From the NCBI GenBank assembly GCA_016278725.1, contig JADQBG010000003.1:124001-188000 (forward strand): a stretch of DNA of 64,000 nucleotides, written 5' to 3'. The notes beneath the pieces are model-generated. The model ran no database searches. It was not told where the DNA came from and worked only from the letters and a program-made list of their open reading frames with translations. The translations under genes were made by a program, and so were the position numbers. Positions within the stretch are counted from its first letter, which is position 1, and every line of letters starts with the position of its first letter. This DNA is from Actinomycetota bacterium (GTDB taxonomy: Bacteria > Actinomycetota > Thermoleophilia > RBG-16-64-13). Positions 53,302 through 63,242 of the stretch are shown here, piece after piece.

Positions 53302-53415
53302 ATGAAGGTACGGGCGTCGGTCAAGCCGATGTGCGAAAAGTGCAAGGTAATTCGCCGCAAGGGTCAGGTGCTGGTTATCTGCCAGAACCCGAACCATAAG
53401 CAGCGGCAGGGATAA
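53302..53415 (+). CDS. rpmJ: 50S ribosomal protein bL36
   Basis: 37 codons: [20 protein letters not shown], then [13 protein letters not shown]. Zinc ligands are C11, C14, C27 and H32. Too short for standard ORF cut-offs. GAGGGGAACGGAATC precedes the ATG; it sits between infA and rpsM as in most Gram-positives. Confidence 0.96.
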   Translation: MKVRASVKPMCEKCKVIRRKGQVLVICQNPNHKQRQG

Positions 53416-53429
53416 CCAGGAGCGGATAG

Positions 53430-53807
53430 ATGGCTCGGATAGCAGGCGTCACCCTTCCCCGCGATAAGCGGGTGGAGATCGGACTCACCTATGTGTACGG
53501 AGTGGGACAGAGCTTGGCCCAAAGGGCTCTTGCCGCCACGCAGATCAATCCGGACACCAAGGTCAAAGATCTGACCGAGGACGAGGAGATTCGCCTCCGC
53601 AACTACGTGGAGGATACCTTCCTGGTCGAGGGTGATCTTCGCCGTGAGCGAAGCCAGAACATCAAGCGGCTCATGGAGATCGGCTGTTATCGGGGGATCC
53701 GCCACCGGCGCGGTCTGCCCGTACGTGGCCAACGGACCAAGACCAACGCTCGTGTCCGCAAAGGGCACAAGCCGACGGTCGGTGTGAAGAAAAAGGTGCG
53801 GGTCTAG
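53430..53807 (+). CDS. rpsM: 30S ribosomal protein uS13
   Basis: 125 aa. [21 protein letters not shown] and [21 protein letters not shown]; the basic tail reaches the P site. Confidence 0.97.
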   Translation: MARIAGVTLPRDKRVEIGLTYVYGVGQSLAQRALAATQINPDTKVKDLTEDEEIRLRNYVEDTFLVEGDLRRERSQNIKRLMEIGCYRGIRHRRGLPVRGQRTKTNARVRKGHKPTVGVKKKVRV

Positions 53808-53864
53808 GCCGGTCCGCCCAGACTCGACTGACTGACTCAACCGGAACGAAGCGGAGAGAGGTTC

Positions 53865-54266
53865 ATGGCAAAACCGGTAAAACGGGGCACACGGACGCGG
53901 CGGCGCAAGGTGCGCAAGAACATCGCCGTCGGCAACGCCTACGTCAAGACGTCCTTTAACAACACCGTTGTCACCCTGACGGACAAGGAAGGCAACGTGA
54001 TCGCCTGGGCGACGGCCGGAGCGGCCGGGTTCAAAGGCTCGCGTAAGTCCACGCCTTTCGCCGCGCAGGTGACCGCCGAGCGGGCCGCCCGCGCCGGCAT
54101 GGAGCACGGTCTCCAGAAGATCGATGTGTTCGTCAAGGGACCGGGAAGCGGCCGGGAGACCGCGATCCGCTCTCTGCAGGCCACCGGCCTGGAAGTCAAC
54201 AGCGTCAAGGACATCACCCCCATCCCGCACAACGGCTGCCGCCCCAAGAAGCGGCGCCGGGTGTAG
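53865..54266 (+). CDS. rpsK: 30S ribosomal protein uS11
   Basis: 133 aa. [21 protein letters not shown], then KTPFAAQ-type [11 protein letters not shown] and [12 protein letters not shown] at the end. Confidence 0.97.
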   Translation: MAKPVKRGTRTRRRKVRKNIAVGNAYVKTSFNNTVVTLTDKEGNVIAWATAGAAGFKGSRKSTPFAAQVTAERAARAGMEHGLQKIDVFVKGPGSGRETAIRSLQATGLEVNSVKDITPIPHNGCRPKKRRRV

Positions 54267-54292
54267 GGCCGGCAGTAACGGAGTCAGAACGA

Positions 54293-54919
54293 ATGGCTAG
54301 AGATACTGGACCACAGTGCAAGCAGTGCCGGCGGGAGGGCCTCAAGCTCTTTCTCAAAGGCGAGCGGTGCCTCACCGACAAGTGCGCGATCGATCGGCGG
54401 GGCTATCCCCCCGGTCAGCACGGCCGGGGCCGGCGGCGCAAGCAATCCGAGTACCTGCAGCAACTCAGGGAGAAGCAGAAGGCTCGGCGCTATTACGGAC
54501 TGCTCGAAGCGCAGTTCCACAACTATTACGAGAAGGCCGCGCGCCAACCCGGGATCACAGGTGAGAATCTGTTGCGCCTGATCGAGACGCGGCTTGACAA
54601 CGTGGTGTACCGCCTTGGCTTCGGAGCCTCTCGACGGCAGGCCCGCCAACTGGTGATGCACGGCCATTTCGAGGTCAACGGCCGTCGGGTGGACATTCCC
54701 TCGTACCGCGTGCGCCCCGAGGACGTGATCGTCTTCAAGCAGGGCGATCAGACTCTGCGCGACGTGATCGAGGAAGCCACGGACCTGACCGCGTCGGTCC
54801 CGCCCTGGCTGCAGGCGGACCACGACACTCTCGCCGGCAAGGTGCTGCGCCTTCCCGACCGGGAGGACATCGACGTGCCGGTGCAGGAGCAGCTCATTAT
54901 CGAGCTCTACTCCAAGTAG
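54293..54919 (+). CDS. rpsD: 30S ribosomal protein uS4
   Basis: 208 aa. Zinc-type N-terminus with CKQC and a later C-x-T-D-K-C pair, then the S4 domain [21 protein letters not shown] and [15 protein letters not shown]. 16S rRNA nucleation factor; located in the alpha operon before rpoA. Confidence 0.97.
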   Translation: MARDTGPQCKQCRREGLKLFLKGERCLTDKCAIDRRGYPPGQHGRGRRRKQSEYLQQLREKQKARRYYGLLEAQFHNYYEKAARQPGITGENLLRLIETRLDNVVYRLGFGASRRQARQLVMHGHFEVNGRRVDIPSYRVRPEDVIVFKQGDQTLRDVIEEATDLTASVPPWLQADHDTLAGKVLRLPDREDIDVPVQEQLIIELYSK

Positions 54920-54981
54920 ACCGGGCGCTTGCGCAGCGGTCGCAGCTGGATACCTGGATACGTTAGGAAACTGGAGGACGG

Positions 54982-56148
54982 TTGCTAGATTTCTATTCCC
55001 CCAAGATCACCTCTGAGCAGGTCGAAGACAACCACGGGACGTTCGTGGTCGAGCCGCTCGATCGGGGGTTCGGCTACACCTTCGGCAACTCCCTTCGCCG
55101 GGTTCTCCTGTCGTCCCTCGAGGGGGCCGCGATTTCCGCGGTCAAGATCGACGGAGTCGCGCATGAGTTCTCGTCGGTGCGGGGGGTCAAGGAGGATGTC
55201 ACCGACATCATTCTGAACCTCAAGCGGGTGGTCTTCGTCATGCACGGCGAGGACAACGAGGTGCAGGTGGATCTCGTGCGTGAGGGGCCGGGAGCCATCA
55301 CCGCCGGTGATATCGACACCCCCTCGAACCTCGAAGTCGTCAATCCCGACGCCCACATCGCCACGCTCGAAGAAGGGGCGCGGCTGGAGCTCGTGCTGAC
55401 GGTCCGCCGCGGCCGGGGGTACGCCTCCGCGAACGAAAACAAGAGCGACGAGTCGGTGCTGGGAGTCATCCCCATCGACTCCATCTTCTCGCCGGTTTCC
55501 CGGGTCTCCTATCAGGTGGAACCTGCCCGTGTCGGCCAACGGACCGACTTCGACAAGCTCACCCTCGAGATCGAGACCAACGGCGCGCTGGATCCCTGGG
55601 AGGCGCTGCGCGGCGCCGCCGGCATCCTGCAGGAACATTTGAGGATGTTCGGTGAGGTCGACGAGCCCGAGCGCGAAAGCTTCCCGGACAACTTGATGGT
55701 TTCCGAGGCGGTGAAGAGCGCTCTGCGCGAGTCCGGCGTTGAATCCGAAGATGAGCTGCTGCGCCTGTGGGAGCACGGACGTCTGACGAGTATAGCTTTG
55801 CTGACCCAGGCCCAGGTCGGGGAACTTGAGGACTACCTCAAGGCCAAGTACACCGGCGATTCGGGCCGCTCCGAACAGGACGACATGCTGATCGAGGAGC
55901 TGGAGCTCGGCGTGCGGTCGTACAACTGCCTGAAGCGTGAAGGCGTGGAGACGGTCGGCGACCTGATGTCCAAGAGCGAAGCGGAACTCCTCAACATCCC
56001 CAACTTCGGCAAGAAGAGTATCGAAGAGGTCCGTGAGCGCCTGACCGAGCGGGGACTGCACCTGCGGGGCGAGGATCTGGCTGCTGGTAATGAATCCGGT
56101 TTGTCCTCGGCGGACACCGACGAGAGTGAGGACGGAGAAGCGTCGTGA
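54982..56148 (+). CDS. rpoA: DNA-directed RNA polymerase alpha subunit with an extra segment before the CTD
   Basis: 388 aa, longer than the usual ~310-340. NTD residues 1-~235 have GYTFGNSLRRVLLSSLEGAAI and AAGILQEHL near the end, the dimerisation part. The true CTD is residues ~304-365: IEELELGVRSYNCLKREGV and ELLNIPNFGKKSIEEVRERL. Between them, residues ~240-292 (SEAVKSALRESGVESEDELL, QVGELEDYLKAKY) form an extra helical block that faintly echoes the CTD pattern (AL+-x-x-GVE...L). TTG start with TGGAGGACGG. The stop overlaps rplQ's GTG. Confidence 0.96.
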   Translation: MLDFYSPKITSEQVEDNHGTFVVEPLDRGFGYTFGNSLRRVLLSSLEGAAISAVKIDGVAHEFSSVRGVKEDVTDIILNLKRVVFVMHGEDNEVQVDLVREGPGAITAGDIDTPSNLEVVNPDAHIATLEEGARLELVLTVRRGRGYASANENKSDESVLGVIPIDSIFSPVSRVSYQVEPARVGQRTDFDKLTLEIETNGALDPWEALRGAAGILQEHLRMFGEVDEPERESFPDNLMVSEAVKSALRESGVESEDELLRLWEHGRLTSIALLTQAQVGELEDYLKAKYTGDSGRSEQDDMLIEELELGVRSYNCLKREGVETVGDLMSKSEAELLNIPNFGKKSIEEVRERLTERGLHLRGEDLAAGNESGLSSADTDESEDGEAS

Positions 56149-56495
56149 GGCATAAGAAGAAGGGGCGAAAGTTCGGAATGCAGCCGGACCACCGGCGTCA
56201 GCTGCTGGCCAACCTGGCCTGTTCCGTGCTCGAGCACGGGCGGGTGAAGACCACTGAGGCCAAGGCCAAAGAGGTCAAGCCGCTGGTGGAGAAGATGATC
56301 ACCCTCGGCAAATCGGGCGGCTTGCATCATCGCCGCGTCGCTATCAGCACGCTTCGGAACAAGAAGGTCACCTACGACCTTTTCAACGAGATCGGCCCGC
56401 GCTACGCGGACCGGCCCGGGGGCTACACCCGCATCCTCAAGCTGGGCCCCCGTCAGGGAGACGCCGCCGAGATGGTATATCTCGAGCTCGTATAG
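56145..56495 (+). CDS. rplQ: 50S ribosomal protein bL17
   Basis: 116 aa from GTG overlapping the rpoA stop (GTGA). RHKKKGRKFGMQPDHRRQLLANLA and YTRILKLGPRQGDAAEMVYLEL. Confidence 0.97.
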   Translation: MRHKKKGRKFGMQPDHRRQLLANLACSVLEHGRVKTTEAKAKEVKPLVEKMITLGKSGGLHHRRVAISTLRNKKVTYDLFNEIGPRYADRPGGYTRILKLGPRQGDAAEMVYLELV

Positions 56496-56529
56496 GCGGT
56501 CCTAGACTCAGCCGAGCTACGCTGCAGAG

Positions 56530-58572
56530 ATGACCGGCCGCATTGGAACCACCGAGCGGCTCGTGACAAATAGCGCCGGGAGCGGGAACGCCCCGGCGCT
56601 TCGCTTTGCCGGCGCGGGCTACAGCTACCCTGGCGAGAAGCGGCCGGCGCTCCGCGCAGTCGACCTGCGCGTCCATCCCGGAGAGATCGTGGCGGTCATG
56701 GGGGGTAACGGCTCGGGAAAGACCACCCTTGCCCGCCTGGCCAATGGGCTGTTGCTGCCGGACGAGGGGTTGGTCGAGGTCGGCGGCATGCGGACCGACG
56801 ATCCCGCGGTGCGCCCCGGTATCTGCGCGCGCGTCGGGCTCGTCTTCCAGAATCCCGACGACCAGATCGTGGGCGCCACCGTGGCCGACGACGTGGCTTT
56901 CGGCCTGGAGAATCTGGCCGTCCCCCGCCCGGAGATGCAGGATCGGGTGGCCGCCGCTCTGGCCGACCTCGACCTGACGGCCGAAGCCGGTACGGAGCCG
57001 CACCTGCTTTCCGGCGGCCAGCGCCAGCGGCTGGCGCTGGCCGCGGTCCTGGTGCTCGAGCCCTCCGTCCTCATCCTGGACGAGCCCACTTCCATGCTGG
57101 ACCATCGCGGGAGGCGGGAGGTGATCCGGCTGGTGCGGCGGATGGCCGACCGCGGCATCGGGGTGATCTTGGTCACCCAACTGGCCGAGGAGACTCTGTT
57201 GGCGGACCGGCTCTACGTGCTTCGCGACGGCCGGGTGGGCTGGGAAGGGTTGCCGGATCGGTTCTTTCGCTCGGAGGAGGTGAAGCGTTATCCGCTGGGA
57301 CTTCCGCCGGTGATGACCTTTTCCCTGGAGTTGGCGCGCGCTCTGAAGCTCGGCGCGGCCGCGCCGTCCGGCCCGGCCGGGCCGGGAATGCCGGGCGGGC
57401 TGGGTCTCTGGCCGGCCCCTCTGGTCGCCCGATTGGGGAGGAAGACAACGGCTCCTTTGGATGAGGCGGCGCTGACTCGGGTGTTGCTCGAACTTGGCCC
57501 GGTGCCGGGATTCGCGCTCAGCGGGCCCCCGCGCGGGGGGCCGCCGAGCGGGGGCGGGGCGCCCGACGCTCACGCGGCGGCGGAACCCGAGCCAGGCCCG
57601 GCGGCGGAGCCCGAGGCCGATCCCTACCCGGGGGTATCGACGTCGCGGCCGGCAAAATCCATGGCCTCCTCCCTGGTTTCTCTGCGTCGCGCCGGAGTGG
57701 TTTACAACCCGGGCATGCCCGTGGCCCGCGAGGCCCTTGAGGACATCAGCCTCGACCTTCGGCCGCGGGCCATCACCGCGGTGATCGGGGGAACGGCGGC
57801 GGGGAAGAGCACGCTGCTTCAACTCATTGCCGGCCTGCTGCCGCCCACCTCGGGGACCGTGTCCACCCTGCGGCGGGGGGACATCGGCATGGTCTTTCAG
57901 CGTCCCGAGTTCCAGTTGTTCGCCGCCACGGTCGGGGCGGACATCGCCGTGGCGCCCCGGATGGCCGGTCTCAGCGACGCTCGGGTGGAGCAGCGGGTGG
58001 TGGCCGCGATGGAGGCGGTGGGTCTCGACCCTTCTTATCGGGGCCGTTCTCCCCATGCCCTTTCGCTGGGCGAGCAGAGGCGGGTGGCGCTGGCCGGAGT
58101 GCTCTCCCTCGACCCCCTGCTGCTGATCCTGGATGAGCCGGGTGCCGGCCTGGATCCCCAGGGCCGCAGCCGGCTGATGCGGCATCTGCTGGGCTGGCGT
58201 AAGGGGGAGCGCGCTCTGCTCTTCACCTCGCACGACCTGGAAGAGGTCGCCCGCGTGGCCGACCGGGTGGTCCTGCTCAGAGAAGGGAGAGTTGCAGCCG
58301 AAGGACCCACCGCCGAAGTGCTGGCAAAGGTTGAACTCCTGGAGCGCTCGGATCTCCAGCCTCCACTCGCCGCGCGCTTGGCCGCGGGTTGGGCGGCGGG
58401 TTGGGAAGGGACGGACCTCTCCGGCGGCCCCCGCCCCCTGGACTCTCCCGGACCGGTGACCGCGGCGGGCCTGGGCGATCTGTTGATCGCTCGAGGGGCC
58501 GGCCGCGCCCCCGGCATGGCGGAGGGAAGCGGCCCGGATGACGATCCACGAGTGGGCGGTTCGAGCCGATGA
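56530..58572 (+). CDS. ecfA: energy-coupling factor transporter ATPase, two ATPase domains fused
   Basis: 680 aa. First ATPase: GGNGSGKTT (~residue 58), Q-loop VGLVFQNPDDQIVGATV, LSGGQRQR, ILDEPTSMLD, and VTQLAEE where Gln217 takes the usual switch-His position. A ~90-residue Gly/Pro/Ala-rich linker follows. Second ATPase: GGTAAGKST, GMVFQRPEFQLFAATV, LSLGEQRR, ILDEPGAGLD and TSHDLEE with His568. The VFQ-P-x-x-Q loops are ECF-specific. One chain thus replaces EcfA1 and EcfA2. It drives vitamin uptake with EcfT (next gene, overlapping ATGA) and S components encoded elsewhere. Confidence 0.93.
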   Translation: MTGRIGTTERLVTNSAGSGNAPALRFAGAGYSYPGEKRPALRAVDLRVHPGEIVAVMGGNGSGKTTLARLANGLLLPDEGLVEVGGMRTDDPAVRPGICARVGLVFQNPDDQIVGATVADDVAFGLENLAVPRPEMQDRVAAALADLDLTAEAGTEPHLLSGGQRQRLALAAVLVLEPSVLILDEPTSMLDHRGRREVIRLVRRMADRGIGVILVTQLAEETLLADRLYVLRDGRVGWEGLPDRFFRSEEVKRYPLGLPPVMTFSLELARALKLGAAAPSGPAGPGMPGGLGLWPAPLVARLGRKTTAPLDEAALTRVLLELGPVPGFALSGPPRGGPPSGGGAPDAHAAAEPEPGPAAEPEADPYPGVSTSRPAKSMASSLVSLRRAGVVYNPGMPVAREALEDISLDLRPRAITAVIGGTAAGKSTLLQLIAGLLPPTSGTVSTLRRGDIGMVFQRPEFQLFAATVGADIAVAPRMAGLSDARVEQRVVAAMEAVGLDPSYRGRSPHALSLGEQRRVALAGVLSLDPLLLILDEPGAGLDPQGRSRLMRHLLGWRKGERALLFTSHDLEEVARVADRVVLLREGRVAAEGPTAEVLAKVELLERSDLQPPLAARLAAGWAAGWEGTDLSGGPRPLDSPGPVTAAGLGDLLIARGAGRAPGMAEGSGPDDDPRVGGSSR

Positions 58573-59381
58573 GCGCGCCCGCAAGGCTCCACCTGCCCAT
58601 CGGGCGCTTTCTGCCGGTGGCCTCGCCGGTGCATGCCCGCGATCCCCGGCTCAAGCTGCTGGTTCTGCTCGCATACGTGGCCGCCCTATTCGCGATCTCG
58701 GGGTGGAACGGGATCGCTCTGCTCGCGGCCGGACTGGCTGCGGTGACGGCACTTTCGCGCATCCCCTTCTCCTACCTTTGGCGGGGCCTGCGGCCGCTGC
58801 TCTTCCTGATCCTCCTGACCTTCGTCTTTCAGGCGGTCTCGTATCCCGGCGAGGGGCTCCTGTGGGAGTGGGGCCCGTTCGTGGTCAGCAAGGAAGGCCT
58901 GCAGGAAGGGGCTTTTCTCTCTCTGCGGCTGGTTCTTCTTCTCGCAGCGGGCACCGTGCTCACCCTGTCGACCGCCCCCATGTCGCTGACGGACGGCGTG
59001 GAGTGGCTGCTGCGGCCGCTCCGCCTGGTCAGGTTGAGCAGTCAGGAAATGGCTCTGATGATGGTCATAGCCCTGCGCTTCATTCCCACGGTGGTTCAGG
59101 AGTTCGGGGATCTGATGGTCGCCCAGCAGGCGCGGGGTATCCGCCTGAACGCGCGCAATCCGCGGAAGCTGGCGCAGGCACTCTTGCCGCTGGTCGTCCC
59201 CCTATTCGCCCGCAGCTTCCGGCGCGCCGACGAACTGGCGGTGGCGATGGCCGGACGCTGCTACCGCGGCGGAGAGGGCCGGACGCGCTTTCGGGCTCTC
59301 GAATTCGGGCGGTGGGACGCGGTGGCCGCGGCGGGCGTCCTCCTCTGGCTGGGCGGCGCCGTCCTCTGGGATCGCTGGTAG
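58569..59381 (+). CDS. ecfT: energy-coupling factor transporter transmembrane protein EcfT
   Basis: 270 aa with ~5-6 membrane segments. VHARDPRLKLL and the coupling helices with ARGIRLNARNPRKL and LAVAMAGRCYRGGEGRT (the Ala-Arg-Gly motifs that bind the ATPases) define EcfT. Overlaps the ATPase gene by four bases. Confidence 0.95.
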   Translation: MSAPARLHLPIGRFLPVASPVHARDPRLKLLVLLAYVAALFAISGWNGIALLAAGLAAVTALSRIPFSYLWRGLRPLLFLILLTFVFQAVSYPGEGLLWEWGPFVVSKEGLQEGAFLSLRLVLLLAAGTVLTLSTAPMSLTDGVEWLLRPLRLVRLSSQEMALMMVIALRFIPTVVQEFGDLMVAQQARGIRLNARNPRKLAQALLPLVVPLFARSFRRADELAVAMAGRCYRGGEGRTRFRALEFGRWDAVAAAGVLLWLGGAVLWDRW

Positions 59382-59384
59382 CCG

Positions 59385-60203
59385 GTGGACCGATATCGCA
59401 TGGACCTTCGGTACGACGGCGCCGGCCTCTACGGATGGGCGAAGCAGCCGGGCTTGGCCACCGTCGAGCGCGCCTTGGAGGAAGCCTTGCTCCGGGTCAT
59501 AGGCGAAGCTCCCTCCCTGACGGTCGCAGGGAGAACCGACGCGGGGGTGCATGCCTACCGCCAGGTGGTGAGTCTCGACCTTCCCCCCGAGGTCGACCCC
59601 TCCGGGCTGCTGTACTCGCTCAACGCGCTGACCCCCGCCCAGATTTCCATCTTTGGCCTGAAGCGGGCGGAGCCGGGATTCGACGCGCGCCGGCAGGCGT
59701 TGAGCCGCAGCTATCGCTTTCTCGTCTGGCTTTCTCCTTCTCAGAATCCCTTCCTCCGGAACCACACCTGGTGGTTGCGCGGTCCGCTGGATCGGGGAGC
59801 GATGGCCGATGCGGCCGAGGCGCTCGTGGGCCGGCACGACCTGACCGCCTTCACCCCCACCGAAACGGAGCACAGGCATTTCACGCGCAGCATCCTGCGC
59901 TGTCGCTGGCGGAGCCGGGGACAACTGCTGTGGCTGGAGGTCGAAGCCCCGGCTTTTCTGCGTCACATGGTCCGGACTCTGGTGGGTACCATGGTCGAGA
60001 TCGGCCGCGGCCGCCGCACTCTCGCCGACTTTCTCGAGTTGCTGGAGGGGGCTCCGCGGGACGTTGCCGGGGTCACCGCTCCCGCGCATGGCCTTTTCCT
60101 CTGGCGAATCCGGTATGCTGGTGGAGAACTTGCGCCGGATCAGGTATCCGGCGGCACCTCGATCGATGCTACGGGCGCCTTTCCGGGCGGGACCTCGCCT
60201 TGA
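59385..60203 (+). CDS. truA: tRNA pseudouridine(38-40) synthase
   Basis: 272 aa. [19 protein letters not shown], catalytic Asp in [10 protein letters not shown], and [19 protein letters not shown]. Modifies the anticodon arm. GTG start at 59385, three bases after ecfT. The last ~25 residues ([17 protein letters not shown]) are extra. Confidence 0.95.
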   Translation: MDRYRMDLRYDGAGLYGWAKQPGLATVERALEEALLRVIGEAPSLTVAGRTDAGVHAYRQVVSLDLPPEVDPSGLLYSLNALTPAQISIFGLKRAEPGFDARRQALSRSYRFLVWLSPSQNPFLRNHTWWLRGPLDRGAMADAAEALVGRHDLTAFTPTETEHRHFTRSILRCRWRSRGQLLWLEVEAPAFLRHMVRTLVGTMVEIGRGRRTLADFLELLEGAPRDVAGVTAPAHGLFLWRIRYAGGELAPDQVSGGTSIDATGAFPGGTSP

Positions 60204-60255
60204 CACCCTCCGGCTGCTCGACTATCATCACCGGTCGCGTCTTCAAGGAGGAAGT

Positions 60256-60690
60256 GTGAAAACCTACTCGGCAAAGCCGGGCGAAGTCGAACGAAAGTGG
60301 TACGTGGTGGACGCCGAGGGCAAGACGCTCGGCCGGCTGGCCACGCAGATAGCGGGCAAGCTCCGGGGCAAGGACAAGCCCAGCTACACCCCCCACGTCG
60401 ATACCGGTGATTTCGTCATCGTTGTAAATGCTAAAAAGATCGCCGTAACCGGCAAGAAGCTCTCGCAGAAGCGCTACTACCGGCACTCGGGCTATCCCGG
60501 CGGCCTGCGCTCCCGCACCCTCGAGCAGATGATCGCCCAGAAGCCGACGGACGTCATTCGCGGCGCGGTCAAAGGCATGCTGCCGAAGAATCGCCTGGCG
60601 TCCAAACAGCTCACCAAGCTCAAGGTGTACGCCGGCCCGACCCACCCCCATACGGCTCAGCAGCCGGAGGAACTCGAATGGCAGCAGTAA
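60256..60690 (+). CDS. rplM: 50S ribosomal protein uL13
   Basis: 144 aa. [25 protein letters not shown] and [20 protein letters not shown] start at 60256 with AAGGAGGAAG; frame open upstream but that part lies inside truA. Confidence 0.96.
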   Translation: MKTYSAKPGEVERKWYVVDAEGKTLGRLATQIAGKLRGKDKPSYTPHVDTGDFVIVVNAKKIAVTGKKLSQKRYYRHSGYPGGLRSRTLEQMIAQKPTDVIRGAVKGMLPKNRLASKQLTKLKVYAGPTHPHTAQQPEELEWQQ

Positions 60691-61070
60691 CTTACCTGGG
60701 CACCGGCAAGCGCAAGACCTCGGTCGCGCGCGTGCGCCTGCTTCCCGGTGGAGGCAGCATCACCGTAAACGGCATGAACGTGGACGATTACTTCGGGCGG
60801 GAAACCCTGTCGGTGCTGGTGCGGGAACCGCTCCTCACCACCGGGACCCAGAGCCGTTACGACGTGGTCGCCAAGCTGCACGGCGGGGGCAAGTCCGGCC
60901 AGGCAGGCGCGCTCAAGCACGGGATCGCCCGGGCCCTGGTCAGCGCCGATCCCAATCTGAAGACGGATTTGAAGCGTGCCGGTCACCTTACCCGCGACGC
61001 GCGGATGGTCGAGCGGAAGAAGGCCGGACTGAAGAAGGCGCGTAAGCGTCCGCAGTTCTCCAAGCGCTAG
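60678..61070 (+). CDS. rpsI: 30S ribosomal protein uS9
   Basis: 130 aa. [39 protein letters not shown] and the C-terminal [12 protein letters not shown] that reaches P-site tRNA. Overlaps rplM by 13 bases. Confidence 0.97.
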   Translation: MAAVTYLGTGKRKTSVARVRLLPGGGSITVNGMNVDDYFGRETLSVLVREPLLTTGTQSRYDVVAKLHGGGKSGQAGALKHGIARALVSADPNLKTDLKRAGHLTRDARMVERKKAGLKKARKRPQFSKR

Positions 61071-61095
61071 CCGCCGGGAGATAGTCAGCAATACT

Positions 61096-61134
61096 CGAGG
61101 CGGGGGAGCCAGCTCCCCCGCCTCGTCTTTTTTT
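61096..61134 (+). terminator. intrinsic terminator after rpsI
   Basis: CGAGGCGGGGGAGC (61096-61109) pairs with GCTCCCCCGCCTCG (61112-61125), followed by TCTTTTTTT. Closes the transcript that began at the S10 cluster or rplM. Confidence 0.92.
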
Positions 61135-61171
61135 GTCCTTGGGTCACTCATCGCAGGCCCGGCGGAGGAGT

Positions 61172-62188
61172 ATGTTGCCCGAACTGGTGATCAGGCCGGA
61201 TGCGATCCGGGAGAATGCCGAGGCGGTCTGCGCTCTGCTCGCCCGTCCCAGGCTGCGGGGCGAGCAGAGCGCGGCTCCCCGTTTGATCGGCGTGACCAAA
61301 GCCTGTCTGGGCGACCCCACGGTGGCCAGGGCGATGCTCGAAGGGGGCGCGGCCGCGCTGGCCGATACCCGGGAGCCCAGCCTAGCCCGCCTGCGGGCGG
61401 CGCTGCCCGAGGTCGAACTGCACCGCATTCATCTCACCGCCGGCGGCGCGCACCGGGAGTGGGCAGACGTACTTTACGTTTCCTCGCCCGCCGGGCTTCG
61501 TGGGCCCGAGGGCCGGGGCGGTCGGGCCGAGGTGATGATCCTGGTCGAAACCGGGGATCAGCGCGAAGGCGCGCCTCTCGAACAGCTCCACGGCCTCGCC
61601 CGGGAGGTGGCCACCGGGCCGGGTACCCGCCTTCGCGGCATCGCCACCAACTTTGCCTGTTTTGCCGGGAGACCGGAAAGTGTGCGGGAATCGGTGGAGA
61701 TGCTGGCCGCGGCGGCTCGGGGCCTGGAGCGGGACGGCGTGGCCGTGCCCGAAGTCTCGGGCGGCAACTCCAGCCTTCTCGGATTGCTGATGGACGGAGT
61801 CGGTCTGCCCCCGGAGGTGACGGAGATCCGTTGCGGGGAGGCGCTTTTGCTTGGACAGGAGACCCTGGGCTTTCGCGCCCTTCCCGGGGGGCGGCAGGAC
61901 GGATGCCGGCTGCGGGCCGAGGTGCTCGAGCGCTATACTAAAGCGTTCTCCGAGCCGGACCGCCCACGGCTGGTGCTGGGTTTGGGGAGTCAGGACCTGG
62001 GCAATGCCCCGGTCCGTTTCTTGAACCCGGAAGTCAGCGAGGTCGGACGTTCGAGCGATTATCTCGTTGCGGAGGTGGCCGGGGGAGCTCAGGCTCCCGA
62101 GATCGGAGCGACGGTGGAGATGATTCCCTCCTACCACGCGCTGGTTGCGGCGTGGACCTCACCTTTTGTGGACGTGCGCTTTGAGTAG
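61172..62188 (+). CDS. ornithine/alanine racemase family PLP enzyme
   Basis: 338 aa. Alanine-racemase-fold barrel with GVTKACLGDPTVARAMLEGG (catalytic Lys in VTKA), LVETGDQREG, CFAG and SGGNSSLLGLL, followed by RCGEALLLG. These motifs fit the Orr/YhfX-like group, where ornithine racemase of clostridial ornithine fermentation is known; alanine or another amino acid is possible. ATG at 61172 has GGAGGAG; a TTG open start at 61133 is less likely. It precedes glmM, so a cell-wall link (D-amino acid) is conceivable. Confidence 0.78.
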   Translation: MLPELVIRPDAIRENAEAVCALLARPRLRGEQSAAPRLIGVTKACLGDPTVARAMLEGGAAALADTREPSLARLRAALPEVELHRIHLTAGGAHREWADVLYVSSPAGLRGPEGRGGRAEVMILVETGDQREGAPLEQLHGLAREVATGPGTRLRGIATNFACFAGRPESVRESVEMLAAAARGLERDGVAVPEVSGGNSSLLGLLMDGVGLPPEVTEIRCGEALLLGQETLGFRALPGGRQDGCRLRAEVLERYTKAFSEPDRPRLVLGLGSQDLGNAPVRFLNPEVSEVGRSSDYLVAEVAGGAQAPEIGATVEMIPSYHALVAAWTSPFVDVRFE

Positions 62189-63229
62189 GCGCTGGTTTGG
62201 GACAGACGGGATCCGTGGGGTCGCGAACGTGACCCTGACCCCCGAGTTGGCCATGAGGCTGGCCCGGGCTGCCTCTCGGGTGCTGAAAGAGGCCGGTGGC
62301 GCGCGCATCCTCATCGGGCGAGACCCCCGGGCTTCGGGGCTCATGTTGGAAGCCGCGGTCGCCGCGGGCATCGCCGCGGAGGGAGGGACCGCCTATCTGG
62401 CGGGGATCATCCCCACCCCGGGGGTTTCCCGGCTGGCGGCGGCAGGCGGGTACGACGGGGGAATCGCCATCTCGGCCTCACACAATCCCTATAAGGACAA
62501 CGGGCTGAAGGTGTTCGGTCCGGACGGCAAGAGCCTGAGCGAGCCCCAGGAGGCGCGGATCGAGGCGGTCATGGCCGAGCTGGAGGAAGCGGCGGCTGCG
62601 CCCGCGGGTGCCACCGCCGGCCCCGACCCCGACCCTGCCGCCGGCCTCGGCGATCCCCCCATCGGCGAAATCGTCCACGTCGAGGAGTCCTCCGCCCGTT
62701 ACGTCGACGGCCTGCTGGAGCAGGTCCAGGCGGACCTGAGGGGTCTACGCATCCTTCTCGACTGTGCGAACGGAGCCACCTACCGCGTGGCTCCGGTGGC
62801 CTTTCGGGCGGCCGGGGCCTACGTCGAAGTCCTCTGCGACCGGCCCGACGGCCGCAATATCAACGAAGGCTGTGGCTCCACCCATCTCGAGCTGCTGAGC
62901 GGCCGCATGGAACAGGGAACTTTCGACCTGGGCCTCGCCTTCGACGGCGACGGGGGCCGAGTACTGGCGGTGGATACCCGGGGCCGCGAGGTCAGCGGGG
63001 AACGCATCTATCGGGAAGCGGGACTGACGGGCGACGGGATGCAGAACGGCCTGCTCCTGGCGGAGATGCTCAAGCGGTCCCCCTCCGCTCTGGCCGAACC
63101 GGTCGGCGGGATGGAGGAGTAAGGAATCGGTGGTTCGAGTAATGGTAGAAGCTAGAAGCACCCACGCGCGAGCGCTGTGGGGAAGTGGCCAATCGGTTGG
63201 CCGATACGGCAAAGAGCGCGCTGGTCTAG
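62181..63229 (+). pseudogene. glmM: phosphoglucosamine mutase gene, damaged
   Basis: TTG start at 62181. Residues 1-~245 resemble GlmM well: RRWFGTDGIRGVANV and ISASHNPYKDNG with the phospho-serine. The metal loop, normally DGDADR, reads DGDGGR. After GREVSGERI the sequence jumps to YREAGLTGDGMQNGLLL, so ~100 residues of domain 3 are missing, then stops at 63120. Beyond the stop, the domain-4 end survives in pieces: SVVRVMVEARSTH (63127-63165) in one frame and ERCGEVANRLADTAKSALV ending at TAG 63227-63229 in another. Another copy or an error in the sequence must be considered, since GlmM is normally essential. Confidence 0.75.
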
Positions 63230-63242
63230 GGAAGGAAGCGGA

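Noticed and set aside
63120..63122. Stop-codon recoding in glmM
   Set aside because: The stop is TAA, not UGA, and missing domain segments plus a second frame shift cannot be explained by recoding.
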